From positions 186,001 to 250,000 of the forward strand of contig NZ_JOGR01000006.1 in NCBI RefSeq assembly GCF_000719515.1: a stretch of DNA of 64,000 nucleotides. The letters run 5' to 3'. The stretch's first letter is position 1; each line of letters opens with the position of its first letter. The notes beneath the pieces were generated by a model. That model worked only from the letters and a program-made list of their open reading frames with translations. It was not told the DNA's origin and did no database searches. This DNA is from Glycomyces sp. NRRL B-16210. GTDB lineage: Bacteria > Actinomycetota > Actinomycetes > Mycobacteriales > Micromonosporaceae. This document shows positions 26,404 to 34,168 of the stretch, one piece after another. The position numbers and the translations under genes are program-made.

Positions 26404-27219
26404 ATGGTTGGACCGATGCCCGCGATGCTGCGGGGCCTGATCGACGACGCGGCGCTCTTCCCACCAGGAAACGCGCCGCTCGAAACCGCCGTCCCCGCCC
26501 ACCGCGGTTACCGGCAGTCCTGGTACGAGGCCCTGGTCGGCCCGCTCCTGGTCCCGCAGACCAGGCTCGGCGACCTCGACCGCGCCCATGATCGCGGACG
26601 CGGCGACCTCCGCGTCGGCGTCATCGTCGACGGCGACCTTGAGGGGGTCCCCGAGGCCGTCACCGCCCTCGACCCGCGGATCACCGTCACGCACTACGAA
26701 TCGCGCCAGAGCGTCGAACGGCTCGCGGCGCTCGCCCCCGCGTGGGGCAAGCCCGTGTTCGCCGAGCTTCCCCTGGACGAGGCCCTCGAAGACGGCCTCG
26801 ACGCCCTCCGCCCTACCGGCTTTACCCCCAAGTTCCGCACCGGCGGACTCACCGCAGAGCACTTCCCGGCGCCCGCGACCCTCGCCGCCGCGATGGCCGC
26901 GTGCCGCCGCCGCGGCCTCGCCTTCAAGCTCACAGCGGGTCTCCACCGGGCCGTGCGCCACCGCGACCCCGAGACCGGCTTCACCCACCACGGCTTCCTG
27001 AACGTGCTGGTCGCGGCCGCCGACGCCGAGCAGAACGCGCCGGTCGAGGACCTCACCGCGACCCTCGCCTCCACCGACGAGGCCGACCTCGCCGACCGTG
27101 CCCGCCGCGTCTTGCACGAGCCGCGCACCCTGTGGACCGGCTTCGGCTCGTGCAGCATCGACGAACCCCTCACCGACCTGCTCAAACTCCGACTTCTGAG
27201 CCGAGAGGACCGCGCATGA
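26404..27219 (+). CDS. Conserved protein of unknown function coupled to fahA
   Basis: 271 residues. The opening MLRGLIDDAALFPPGNAPL is a strongly conserved motif of an uncharacterised family; alternating strands and helices suggest a TIM-barrel-like fold. No catalytic signature is recognised. The ATG follows TAGGCT by 6 bases (leaderless). The stop overlaps the fahA start (ATGA), so it is made with fumarylacetoacetase. No glutathione-type maleylacetoacetate isomerase is present nearby, which makes this a candidate for that step or an accessory; purely inferred. Confidence 0.75.
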   Translation: MVGPMPAMLRGLIDDAALFPPGNAPLETAVPAHRGYRQSWYEALVGPLLVPQTRLGDLDRAHDRGRGDLRVGVIVDGDLEGVPEAVTALDPRITVTHYESRQSVERLAALAPAWGKPVFAELPLDEALEDGLDALRPTGFTPKFRTGGLTAEHFPAPATLAAAMAACRRRGLAFKLTAGLHRAVRHRDPETGFTHHGFLNVLVAAADAEQNAPVEDLTATLASTDEADLADRARRVLHEPRTLWTGFGSCSIDEPLTDLLKLRLLSREDRA

Positions 27220-28439
27220 CCGCCACCAGCTGGATCGAGGGCGCCGAGGACGGGCCCTTCGGACTCGGGCACCTGCCGTACGGCGTCTTCTCCACAGCGA
27301 AGGACCCCGCTCCGCGTCTCGGCGTGCGCATCGGGGACCAGATCCTCGACCTGCGCGGCCTCGCGACCGGGCAGTTCTTCCTGCCGTGGATCCGCCCGGC
27401 GTTCCACGAGCACGACCTCAACGGCTTCATGGCCATGGGCCCGCCCGCGTGGCGGCTCGTGCGCCACCAACTGACCGAACTGCTCAGCGACGCTCGCTAC
27501 CGCGACCAGTCCGCGACCCTGCTGGTCCCGGCAGCCAAGGCGCGCATGCACCTGCCGTTCCAGGTCGCGGACTATGTGGACTTCTACGCTTCAGAGCACC
27601 ACGCCACCAACCTCGGTCGCCTGTTCCGCCCGGACGCGGAGCCGCTGCTGCCCAACTGGAAGCACCTGCCGGTCGGCTACCACGGTCGCGCCGGGACCGT
27701 GGTGCCCTCCGGCACCCCGATCGTCCGGCCGCGCGGCCAGGGCAAGACGCCTGACGGACCGATCGAGTTCGGTCCCAGTGCGCGCCTTGACATCGAGGCG
27801 GAGGTCGGTTTCGTGGTCGGCGTCGGCACCGAACTCGGCGCGCCGGTGAACCCGGACGACTTCGCCGAGCACGTGTTCGGCGTTGTGCTCGTCAACGACT
27901 GGTCGGCGCGCGACATCCAGGCTTGGGAGTATGTGCCGCTCGGGCCGTTCCTGGGGAAGTCCTTCGCGACTTCGGTGGGCCACTGGGTGACGCCGCTTGA
28001 CGCGCTCGCCGGCGCGAAGGCCGCCGCGCCGGCGCAGGACCCCGAGCCGCTCGGGTATCTCAAGGAGACCGAGCGGTTCGCCTACGACTTGTCGATGTCG
28101 GTGCGCTGGAACGGGACGGAGGTGTCGCGGCCGCCGTTCGCGGGGATGTACTGGACGCCCGCGCAGATGCTGGCGCACATGACGGTGAACGGCGCGAGCC
28201 TGCGCACGGGTGACCTCTTCGCTTCGGGGACGGTCTCAGGGCCGGAGGCGGACCAGCGCGGTTCGTTCCTGGAGCTGACGTGGTCGGGGCGCGAGCCGAT
28301 CGTGCTGGGCGAGGGCGAGACGCGGAGCTTCCTGGAGGACGGCGACACGGTGACGATCGGCGCGACCGCGAGGGGCGCGGACGGCGGCACGATCGGCCTC
28401 GGCGAGGTGACCGGCACGATCCTCCCCGCCCTGGACTGA
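27216..28439 (+). CDS. fahA: Fumarylacetoacetase
   Basis: 407 residues. It hydrolyses fumarylacetoacetate to fumarate and acetoacetate, the last step of tyrosine and phenylalanine catabolism. The N-terminal domain (1-110) is followed by the FAH fold with DYVDFYASEHHATNLGRLF, PVGYHGRAGTVVPSG (catalytic His), DIEAEVGFVVG (metal Glu) and LVNDWSARDIQAWE. Full length. Coupled to the preceding unknown gene. Confidence 0.95.
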   Translation: MTATSWIEGAEDGPFGLGHLPYGVFSTAKDPAPRLGVRIGDQILDLRGLATGQFFLPWIRPAFHEHDLNGFMAMGPPAWRLVRHQLTELLSDARYRDQSATLLVPAAKARMHLPFQVADYVDFYASEHHATNLGRLFRPDAEPLLPNWKHLPVGYHGRAGTVVPSGTPIVRPRGQGKTPDGPIEFGPSARLDIEAEVGFVVGVGTELGAPVNPDDFAEHVFGVVLVNDWSARDIQAWEYVPLGPFLGKSFATSVGHWVTPLDALAGAKAAAPAQDPEPLGYLKETERFAYDLSMSVRWNGTEVSRPPFAGMYWTPAQMLAHMTVNGASLRTGDLFASGTVSGPEADQRGSFLELTWSGREPIVLGEGETRSFLEDGDTVTIGATARGADGGTIGLGEVTGTILPALD

Positions 28440-28523
28440 TCGGTGCGGTTGATCGTCGGGGCTACTACACGCTGCATTCGCCAGATAACATGACCAACCG
28501 ACCCACTCGGGAAGGAACCGGCA

Positions 28524-29291
28524 ATGGCGAGCGTGGCCGAGGTTGCGGTCTCCCTGGGCGCGAACAAGAGCGAAGCCGAGGGGCTCGCCGGACAACTCTC
28601 GGCGAGCAAGCAGCAGACCGAGGAGCTGCAAGGCGAGATCGCGGCAGTCGGTGCGGAGGGTGCGGCGAACCGCGCGAGCGCCGCTGTGCAGACCATCGAA
28701 GGTCTGATGGCTGAAGCGGCCGGACTCGCCGAACGGATCGGCGAAGCCCAAGACCAAGTTCTTGCGATAGAGCAAGCGGGTCTACTCACAACGACCACTG
28801 GCGTTACCCGCGATGCTCGACCAACGGCCGCGCCACGGAGTACCAGCGAACCGGCCGTTACCTCGATCCCGTCGGGTCGGCCGCCTCGGTTCAATCCCGA
28901 GCATGCGGCGAAGGTGCGCCCCTTTCAAGGACGCGCCAAGACGATAGGACAGGCCTACACTGCCGACGGCAAAGCATTGGGAGAACCCATATGGTCCGGA
29001 CTCCAAGGCCCCGGCAACGGCGGCCCCGGCCTTACTGAGGAGTATCGGCGAAAGGAGGTCGCAACGATCCACGTCGAAGGGCACCTAGCGGCAAAGATGC
29101 GGATCGAGCAGATCCGTGATGTCGTGGTCTACACCAATCGACCACCCTGCGACTACGTGCCCGACGGATGCCGCTGGATACTCTCAGATGTCCTACCTGA
29201 GGGCTACCGCATGACGATCTATTGCCCGCAGCGCGGGGCGACGCCGACCGTGTTCGTCGGCAACGGCAAAGGGGTGCAAGGTGATGAATAG
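28524..29291 (+). CDS. DddA/SCP1.201-type cytidine deaminase toxin
   Basis: 255 residues. Residues 1-86 are an Ala/Glu-rich coiled coil, 87-125 a low-complexity linker and about 126-250 a deaminase fold. ATIHVEGHLAAKMR (His183, Glu185) and PPCDYVPDGC (Cys209, Cys216) form the zinc site, followed by LPEGYRMTIYCP. This is the HxE...C-x(5-6)-C pattern of SCP1.201-like deaminases, whose member DddA deaminates cytosine in double-stranded DNA. There is no signal peptide or long delivery region; the coiled coil may serve type VII-like export. GGGAAGGAA precedes the ATG. Base composition is less GC-rich than its neighbours. Confidence 0.85.
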   Translation: MASVAEVAVSLGANKSEAEGLAGQLSASKQQTEELQGEIAAVGAEGAANRASAAVQTIEGLMAEAAGLAERIGEAQDQVLAIEQAGLLTTTTGVTRDARPTAAPRSTSEPAVTSIPSGRPPRFNPEHAAKVRPFQGRAKTIGQAYTADGKALGEPIWSGLQGPGNGGPGLTEEYRRKEVATIHVEGHLAAKMRIEQIRDVVVYTNRPPCDYVPDGCRWILSDVLPEGYRMTIYCPQRGATPTVFVGNGKGVQGDE

Positions 29292-29508
29292 CGAGCAGTA
29301 CGCAGCGGCGGTCGCGAAACTGGAGACGGCCTCGGTCGAGGAAGCGGCCGCGTACGTGAAAGCGCTCGGACTCAATCCGCCCGACGACGCGCCCGGCTGG
29401 TACGTGATCGTGGACTACCCGCCCGGGTACAACGGCGAACCACGCTTGGTGTGGACACGAACGCTCTACAGCGTGATCGAACCTGACAATGAAATCAGGC
29501 ATGACTGA
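29284..29508 (+). CDS. Candidate immunity protein for the deaminase toxin
   Basis: 74 residues, acidic, beginning MNSEQYAAAVAKLETASVEE and ending in an aromatic-rich part (GWYVIVDYPPGYNGEPRLVW). It overlaps the toxin's last codons by 8 bases, so both are made together. AAAGGGG lies 9 bases before ATG 29284; GTG 29281 is an alternative. I do not recognise the family; it does not look like full-length Imm1. The immunity role is inferred from position, size and coupling. Confidence 0.65.
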   Translation: MNSEQYAAAVAKLETASVEEAAAYVKALGLNPPDDAPGWYVIVDYPPGYNGEPRLVWTRTLYSVIEPDNEIRHD

Positions 29509-29697
29509 TGAGACCGAGCCGCGTCGACCGGTCGAGGTCAGTGCCGAGCCCAAGGTGATGAGGCCCGCGAAGAGGGCGAGCCTGAGAACTGTGCGAGGGA
29601 AGGCTGAAGCCCAGCGGGTACTGGAAGGGGATTGCCTGAGCGGGTGGCCTGAGACCGTGGGCGTGGCTTGGGGGTTCGTGTAGGGGAGTGCAGCTAC

Positions 29698-29727
29698 CCT
29701 CCCCGCGCTTGAATGAACGCGGGGAGG
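29698..29727. terminator. Bidirectional terminator hairpin
   Basis: Arms CCTCCCCGCG/CGCGGGGAGG (10 bp) around a 10-base loop, between the toxin/immunity pair and the convergent DUF397 gene. No gene is supported in 29509-29742. Confidence 0.75.
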
Positions 29728-29742
29728 ATGGGCGCTATAACG

Positions 29743-29991
29743 TCAGTTGTGGGTGCTGCGGAGTAGGCCCTTGAAGTCTGCGGCGTTCAGGTCGAAGACC
29801 GGGGAGTCCTGGCCGAGCTTGGAGTCCCGCACCTGGAAGCCGGAGCAGATGTTCCGGGCCTCGACGCAGTTGGTGTCAGCCGAGTTGTTGCTCCGGGTGC
29901 TCTTTCTCCATGACTGGCGGCACTCGACGCAGTTGTTGTCAGCTGTGCTGTTGCTCCGTGTGCTCTTCCGCCAGTTGGTGTACTCCACCAT
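29743..29991 (-). CDS. DUF397 protein with duplicated N-terminal segment
   Basis: 82 residues. DUF397 proteins are small partners of XRE/DUF5753 regulators and are thought to antagonise them. A normal member has one WRKS...CVE strand; this one has two, at residues 7-27 and 28-48 (WRKSTRSNSTADNNCVE and WRKSTRSNNSADTNCVE). It then continues FQVRDSKLGQDSPVFDLNAADFKGLL. AAGGTGG precedes the ATG. The start overlaps the end of the XRE gene by 53 bases, so they are coupled. Confidence 0.85.
   Translation of the reverse strand: MVEYTNWRKSTRSNSTADNNCVECRQSWRKSTRSNNSADTNCVEARNICSGFQVRDSKLGQDSPVFDLNAADFKGLLRSTHN
29848..29973 (-). repeat. 63-bp tandem duplication inside the DUF397 gene
   Basis: Units 29911-29973 and 29848-29910 encode 21-residue copies that differ at about six residues. 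The divergence shows the duplication is not very recent. Confidence 0.8.
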
Positions 29992-30814
29992 CAAGCCACC
30001 TTCCGATTTCCTGCGAATCAGCCCTGAGCAGGCTGCGGCCTCGATCATACAAGGCGAGGTTGTCGGGTTCGACTACGTGGCGGCTCTGGTCCCAGGTCTC
30101 CACGTAGACGAAATCCGGCCCCGCACCAGGCAAGCCCTCCCCCTTGAATGAGTCGAAGGCATACTGCACTACCTGTGGCGTTCGTACCACCAGCACCTCG
30201 CAGCCGGGCATCGCATCGACTTCGAGGAGCCGCGTGAGCTGCGCTTCGCGGTCCCCTGAGGGGAGACGGTCGATGATGCCGAAGATGCTCGAAGGTAGGA
30301 AGAACTCCGCGGTCGGGGAGTGCTTCGAGCCGATCCGACCGAAGAACGTCTTTTGCCGCTTTTCCTTGCGCTTCCAGTTCTTGACCTTGTTAGCCGGGTC
30401 CTCCTTCGGATTGAGAGGCAGCGCCATGTGGAACGCTTCGGTCTGAACCAGCGCTGGGAGCAGGACAGGGTCCCACTTGACGAAGGTCTTGTAGTTCCGC
30501 TCGGATGCCTCCACGATGTACATCGCGCGCTCATCGAGGTTGGAGACCATCTCCGAGCCGGTCAGGAGCTGCTCCCTCACATGCATAATGAACTTCTTAC
30601 GATCCGGATCGACCCTTCCCCGGTCGCAGATGAGCGACATGTTGCCCAGATCAGGGAGCCGTTCCTCCCCCAACCAGGCTTTGATCGTCGCGGAGCTCTT
30701 GCACATGATGTCCCCGAACTTGCTGACCGACCAACCGGCCTCCTCTGCGATGATCCTGACCTCGGCCTGCAAATAGGCCCGGATGAACTTCTCGTAGAGC
30801 ACCGTTCCCGCCAT
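29939..30814 (-). CDS. XRE-family regulator with DUF5753 domain
   Basis: 291 residues. The N-terminal helix-turn-helix (EVRIIAEEAGWSVSKFGDIMCKSSATIKAWL) is divergent from the usual XRE pattern. The rest (about 90-285) is DUF5753, with the typical VQTEAFHMA and the later DFVYVETWD segment. These regulators pair with DUF397 proteins (WhiJ-like systems) in development or defence. GGGAGG precedes the ATG. Its codon use is more AT-tolerant than the flanking core genes. Confidence 0.87.
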   Translation of the reverse strand: MAGTVLYEKFIRAYLQAEVRIIAEEAGWSVSKFGDIMCKSSATIKAWLGEERLPDLGNMSLICDRGRVDPDRKKFIMHVREQLLTGSEMVSNLDERAMYIVEASERNYKTFVKWDPVLLPALVQTEAFHMALPLNPKEDPANKVKNWKRKEKRQKTFFGRIGSKHSPTAEFFLPSSIFGIIDRLPSGDREAQLTRLLEVDAMPGCEVLVVRTPQVVQYAFDSFKGEGLPGAGPDFVYVETWDQSRHVVEPDNLALYDRGRSLLRADSQEIGRWLDGGVHQLAEEHTEQQHS

Positions 30815-30908
30815 GGGGGCCTCCCTATGCTGCTCTGACTACTGCTAGTAGCGATGATCGCATGGATCCCGCCGGGCCCATTCGTCACGACTCCCCGGTA
30901 ATGTCGGC

Positions 30909-30936
30909 GCTCCGTAATGGGTTTCCATTACGGAGC
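30909..30936. repeat. Perfect 12-bp inverted repeat
   Basis: GCTCCGTAATGG and its complement around GTTT, in the 471-bp gap 30815-31285 upstream of the XRE gene. No coding sequence is supported in the gap. It could be an operator of the XRE protein, a terminator or the mark of an inserted element. Confidence 0.6.
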
Positions 30937-30963
30937 CCCGGTATTGAGCGTTGCGAACGGAGG

Positions 30964-30987
30964 CCCGTTTCGGCGAGACGAAACGGG
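30964..30987. repeat. Second hairpin in the same gap
   Basis: CCCGTTTCG and complement around GCGAGA, 27 bases after the first inverted repeat. The two together may form a small structured RNA or a paired operator. Confidence 0.5.
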
Positions 30988-31285
30988 AAGGGCAACAAGG
31001 CTACTGATCAGGGAAAACACCCTCTAGGATGGCAATAGCGCGGATCGCGGAAGCTGCTCGCGCGAATGGAGAACCGGGGAGCCGCACCTCCCAGTGCAAC
31101 TTTGGCGGCTCCCCGGCGAACCGACTGTCGACTATCGGACAGAAGATCTGGCGCTTTCATTCGGGCCCGACCGGCCGCGCCGCATGCCGCCGTGGAAATG
31201 CGGCGAAGGCGTGCTCGGATACCGCCAGTTCACCTCCGTGCTGTTCGCGGTCGGTCGTGGGCACCTGCTGTGGGAGAATTGCCGC

Positions 31286-32329
31286 GTGTTCCATGAGCAG
31301 CGCATCGTCGTATCGGCGGCCGAAGAGTCCCTTCCCCTCGCCATCCGAGAACTCGAACTCGATTTCGGTCCCGAAGCCAAGGTGGAGCCGATCGGTCCCG
31401 AGATGGCCGTCATCACCGCCCCCGGCCTCACCGCCCAGGAGGTCGCCGACCGCTGCGAGGCCGCCCCGCTCGTCTTCCCCCGCCACCTCACCGTCGAGAC
31501 CGCGCTCCTCGACGCCGACGCCGACCTCGACCGGATCGCCGAAGCGGCCCTCGCCGCCGTCCGGCAGGCCGACCTTCCGAAATCCTTTGCCCTCCAGGTC
31601 TGGGTGAGCGGCCGCTCCTCCTACGAGTTCGGCCCCGCCGCCGCATTCGGCGCGATCGCCGGCGAACTCGACGCGGCCGGGTACACCGTCGCCAAGTCCC
31701 GCCGCGACCACGTCCTCTCCTGCTGCCTCACCCCGCGCGGCGTCCTCCTGGGCCTCAACGAGACCCGCGACAGCCTCAGCGACTGGCCCGGCGGCGGCGT
31801 GCGCCTCTCCAAAGGCCGCGACCAGATCTCCCGCGCCGAGTTCAAGCTCGAAGAGGCCCTCGGCGAGTTCGGGCTCGACCTCCCCAAGGGCGGCAACGCC
31901 CTCGACCTCGGGGCCGCCCCTGGCGGCTGGACCCGGATCCTGCGCGGCCGCGGCCTGCGCGTCTGGGCCGTCGACCCCGGCGACCTCGACGAGCGGCTCT
32001 CCCGCGACGGCCAGATCAAGCACCTCAAGCTCACCGCGGGCCGCTTCCTGCGCAGCAACCGGACCGTATTCGACGTGGCGGTCAACGACATGCGCATGGA
32101 CCCGAAGCTCAGCACCGAACTCATGGTCCGCGCCGCCGAGCACCTCGCCCCCGGGGCACTCGCGATCGTGACGCTCAAGACCGGCTCCCGCGAGGTCCTC
32201 ACGACCGTCCAGGCCTGCCTGGCCCTCCTCACCGGGCCCTACGAAGTCCTGCACGCCCGCCAACTGCGCCACAACCGCCACGAAATCACCGTGGTCGCCC
32301 GCAGAACCGACGCCCCGGCCGCCGCTTAG
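31286..32329 (+). CDS. RlmM/FtsJ-like SAM-dependent RNA methyltransferase
   Basis: 347 residues from GTG. The N-terminal half (1-170) is THUMP-like; the catalytic half has SRAEFKLEEAL, the SAM loop LDLGAAPGGWTRIL, NDMRMDP and TLKTG. This gives the Lys-Asp-Lys set of 2'-O-methyltransferases such as RlmM, which modifies 23S rRNA. The GTG follows GAGAAT by 6 bases and lacks a ribosome site (leaderless). The frame stays open upstream to 31094 but the sequence there is less convincing. Confidence 0.8.
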   Translation: MFHEQRIVVSAAEESLPLAIRELELDFGPEAKVEPIGPEMAVITAPGLTAQEVADRCEAAPLVFPRHLTVETALLDADADLDRIAEAALAAVRQADLPKSFALQVWVSGRSSYEFGPAAAFGAIAGELDAAGYTVAKSRRDHVLSCCLTPRGVLLGLNETRDSLSDWPGGGVRLSKGRDQISRAEFKLEEALGEFGLDLPKGGNALDLGAAPGGWTRILRGRGLRVWAVDPGDLDERLSRDGQIKHLKLTAGRFLRSNRTVFDVAVNDMRMDPKLSTELMVRAAEHLAPGALAIVTLKTGSREVLTTVQACLALLTGPYEVLHARQLRHNRHEITVVARRTDAPAAA

Positions 32330-32343
32330 CGAGGCCTTCGCCG

Positions 32344-32826
32344 TCAGGGTTTCGCGGCCTGCTTCACCAACGGGAGCGTCCGGTGCGGGATCTGCTCCAC
32401 CAGGGCGATCACCGTGGTCGCCCGCAGTACGCCCTCGCTCGCCAGGACCCGGTCGATCACGTCCTGGAGCGCCGCGTTCGAGCGCGCCACGATCCGGCAC
32501 AGCATGTCGCCCGCCCCCGTGACCGTATGCGCCTCAAGCACTTCGGGAATCCGGCCGAGCCGCTCGGCCATCGGCTCGTGGCCCACCGCCTGGCGCAGCT
32601 CCAGAGTCACGAACGCCGTGACCGGGTACCCCAGTGCCGCCGGGTCCACCCTCGGCCCGAAGTCGCGCACCACGCCGCGCGCCGCCAGCTTGTCCATCCG
32701 CGCCTGCACCGTCCCGCGCGCGACTCCCAGCCGCCGCGAGCACTCCAGCACGCCGATCCGCGGCTCGGCCTCCAGCAACTCGATGAGCTTCGCGTCGAGC
32801 GCATCGATACCGATCTCATTGCTCAT
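32344..32826 (-). CDS. Lrp/AsnC-family regulator
   Basis: 160 residues: HTH (LDAKLIELLEAEPRIGVLECSRRLGVARGTVQARMDKL) and RAM ligand domain (VTAFVTLELRQ...VTGAGDMLCRIVA). It is divergent from hppD, a common arrangement in actinobacteria, and probably controls it in response to an amino acid. TACACT lies 7 bases before the ATG (leaderless). TTGCGCAA at 32861-32868, in the divergent gap, is a possible binding site. Confidence 0.9.
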   Translation of the reverse strand: MSNEIGIDALDAKLIELLEAEPRIGVLECSRRLGVARGTVQARMDKLAARGVVRDFGPRVDPAALGYPVTAFVTLELRQAVGHEPMAERLGRIPEVLEAHTVTGAGDMLCRIVARSNAALQDVIDRVLASEGVLRATTVIALVEQIPHRTLPLVKQAAKP

Positions 32827-32990
32827 ATTGACCAGTGTAACCGCTTCTACGCTGCTAGATTTGCGCAAGTTGCCCACCGAAAACTCCGCTGCTTGCCCAG
32901 TCCAGTGTTCTGCACAATGATCGACACCACAGCCCGAGGCTCGGCGAGACCCGCGAGCCGCGCACAGGTCAGCGACCCGAGGAGGCCGCC

Positions 32991-34154
32991 ATGGTCGACA
33001 CCGCCAACCGCAGTTCCGACGCCCAGCTCGTGGGCGCGGTCGAGCACGACATCCGCGAGGACGCCTTCCCCATCAAGGGCTGGGACCACGTCCGCTACTA
33101 CGTCGGCAACGCCCGCCAGGCCGCCCACTACTACTCCACGGCCTTCGGCATGACCCTCTTCGCCTACCGCGGCCCCGAGCAGGGCCACCGCGAGCACGCC
33201 GAGTTCGCGCTCAAGTCCGGCGGCGTCACCTTCGTCCTCGCCGGCGGCGTCACCGCCGACGCCGAGGCCACCCGCCACTACGCCGCCCACGGCGACGGCG
33301 TCATCGAAGTCGCCCTCGAAGTGCCCGATGTGGACGCCAATTACGAGCACGCGATCAAGCAGGGCGCCATCGCGATCGAGGAGCCCCGCGACCTCACCGA
33401 CGAGCACGGCACCGTCCGCCGCGCCGTGATCGGCACCTACGGCGAGACCCGGAACGTCCTCATCGACCGCTCCCGGTACACCGGCCCGTTCCTGCCCGGC
33501 TTCGTCGCCGCCGAACCCATGACCGCCCCGCCGCAGAAGCGCTTCTTCCAGGCCATCGACCACGTCGTCGGCAACGTCGAGATCGGCCGGATGCGCGAAT
33601 GGGTCGAGTACTACGAGCGCGTCATGGGCTTCACCAACATCGTCGAGTTCGTCGACGACGCCATCGCCACCGAGTACTCCGCGCTCATGAGCAAGGTCGT
33701 CGCCAACGGCAGCCGCAAGATCAAGTTCCCGATCAACGAGCCCGCCGAAGGCAAGAAGAAGTCCCAGATCGACGAGTACCTGGAGTTCTACGGAGGCCCC
33801 GGCGTCCAGCACATCGCCCTCGCCACCAATGACATCCTCGCGGCCGTCGACGCCATGCGCGAGCGGGGCGTGGAGTTCCTGGAGGCCCCCGACGCCTACT
33901 ACGAGGACCCCGAGATGCGCGAGCGCATCGGCGAGGTCCGCGTCCCCATCGAGGAGCTCCAGAAGCGGCGCGTCCTGGTCGACCGCGACGAGGACGGCTA
34001 TATGCTCCAGATCTTCACCAAGCCGCAACAGGACCGGCCCACCATGTTCTACGAGATCATCGAGCGCCACGGCTCGCTCAGCTTCGGCAAGGGCAACTTC
34101 AAGGCCCTGTTCGAGGCGTTGGAGAAGGAGCAGGCCAAGCGCGGCAACCTGTGA
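32991..34154 (+). CDS. hppD: 4-Hydroxyphenylpyruvate dioxygenase
   Basis: 387 residues. It converts 4-hydroxyphenylpyruvate to homogentisate, feeding hmgA and fahA at 25-28 kb. Two VOC-type domains; the iron ligands are His in FQAIDHVVGN, His in GVQHIAL and Glu in TMFYEIIERHG. GAGGAGG precedes the ATG. A short possible overlap with the next gene suggests read-through into the hut genes. Confidence 0.96.
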   Translation: MVDTANRSSDAQLVGAVEHDIREDAFPIKGWDHVRYYVGNARQAAHYYSTAFGMTLFAYRGPEQGHREHAEFALKSGGVTFVLAGGVTADAEATRHYAAHGDGVIEVALEVPDVDANYEHAIKQGAIAIEEPRDLTDEHGTVRRAVIGTYGETRNVLIDRSRYTGPFLPGFVAAEPMTAPPQKRFFQAIDHVVGNVEIGRMREWVEYYERVMGFTNIVEFVDDAIATEYSALMSKVVANGSRKIKFPINEPAEGKKKSQIDEYLEFYGGPGVQHIALATNDILAAVDAMRERGVEFLEAPDAYYEDPEMRERIGEVRVPIEELQKRRVLVDRDEDGYMLQIFTKPQQDRPTMFYEIIERHGSLSFGKGNFKALFEALEKEQAKRGNL

Positions 34155-34168
34155 CGAAGGCGGAGTCG

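Noticed and set aside
29489..29683. Overlapping small reading frame after the candidate immunity gene
   Set aside because: No ribosome site, basic low-information composition and overlap with the immunity gene; probably a chance frame.
31029..31285. Possible extra N-terminal coding sequence of the RlmM-like methyltransferase (from 31094)
   Set aside because: Composition is poor, no ribosome site is present, and the GTG at 31286 has a -10-like element and fits the family start.
28440..31285. Insertion sequence or prophage borders around the toxin module
   Set aside because: No transposase, integrase, tRNA end or direct-repeat pair was found; only composition and gene content suggest transfer.
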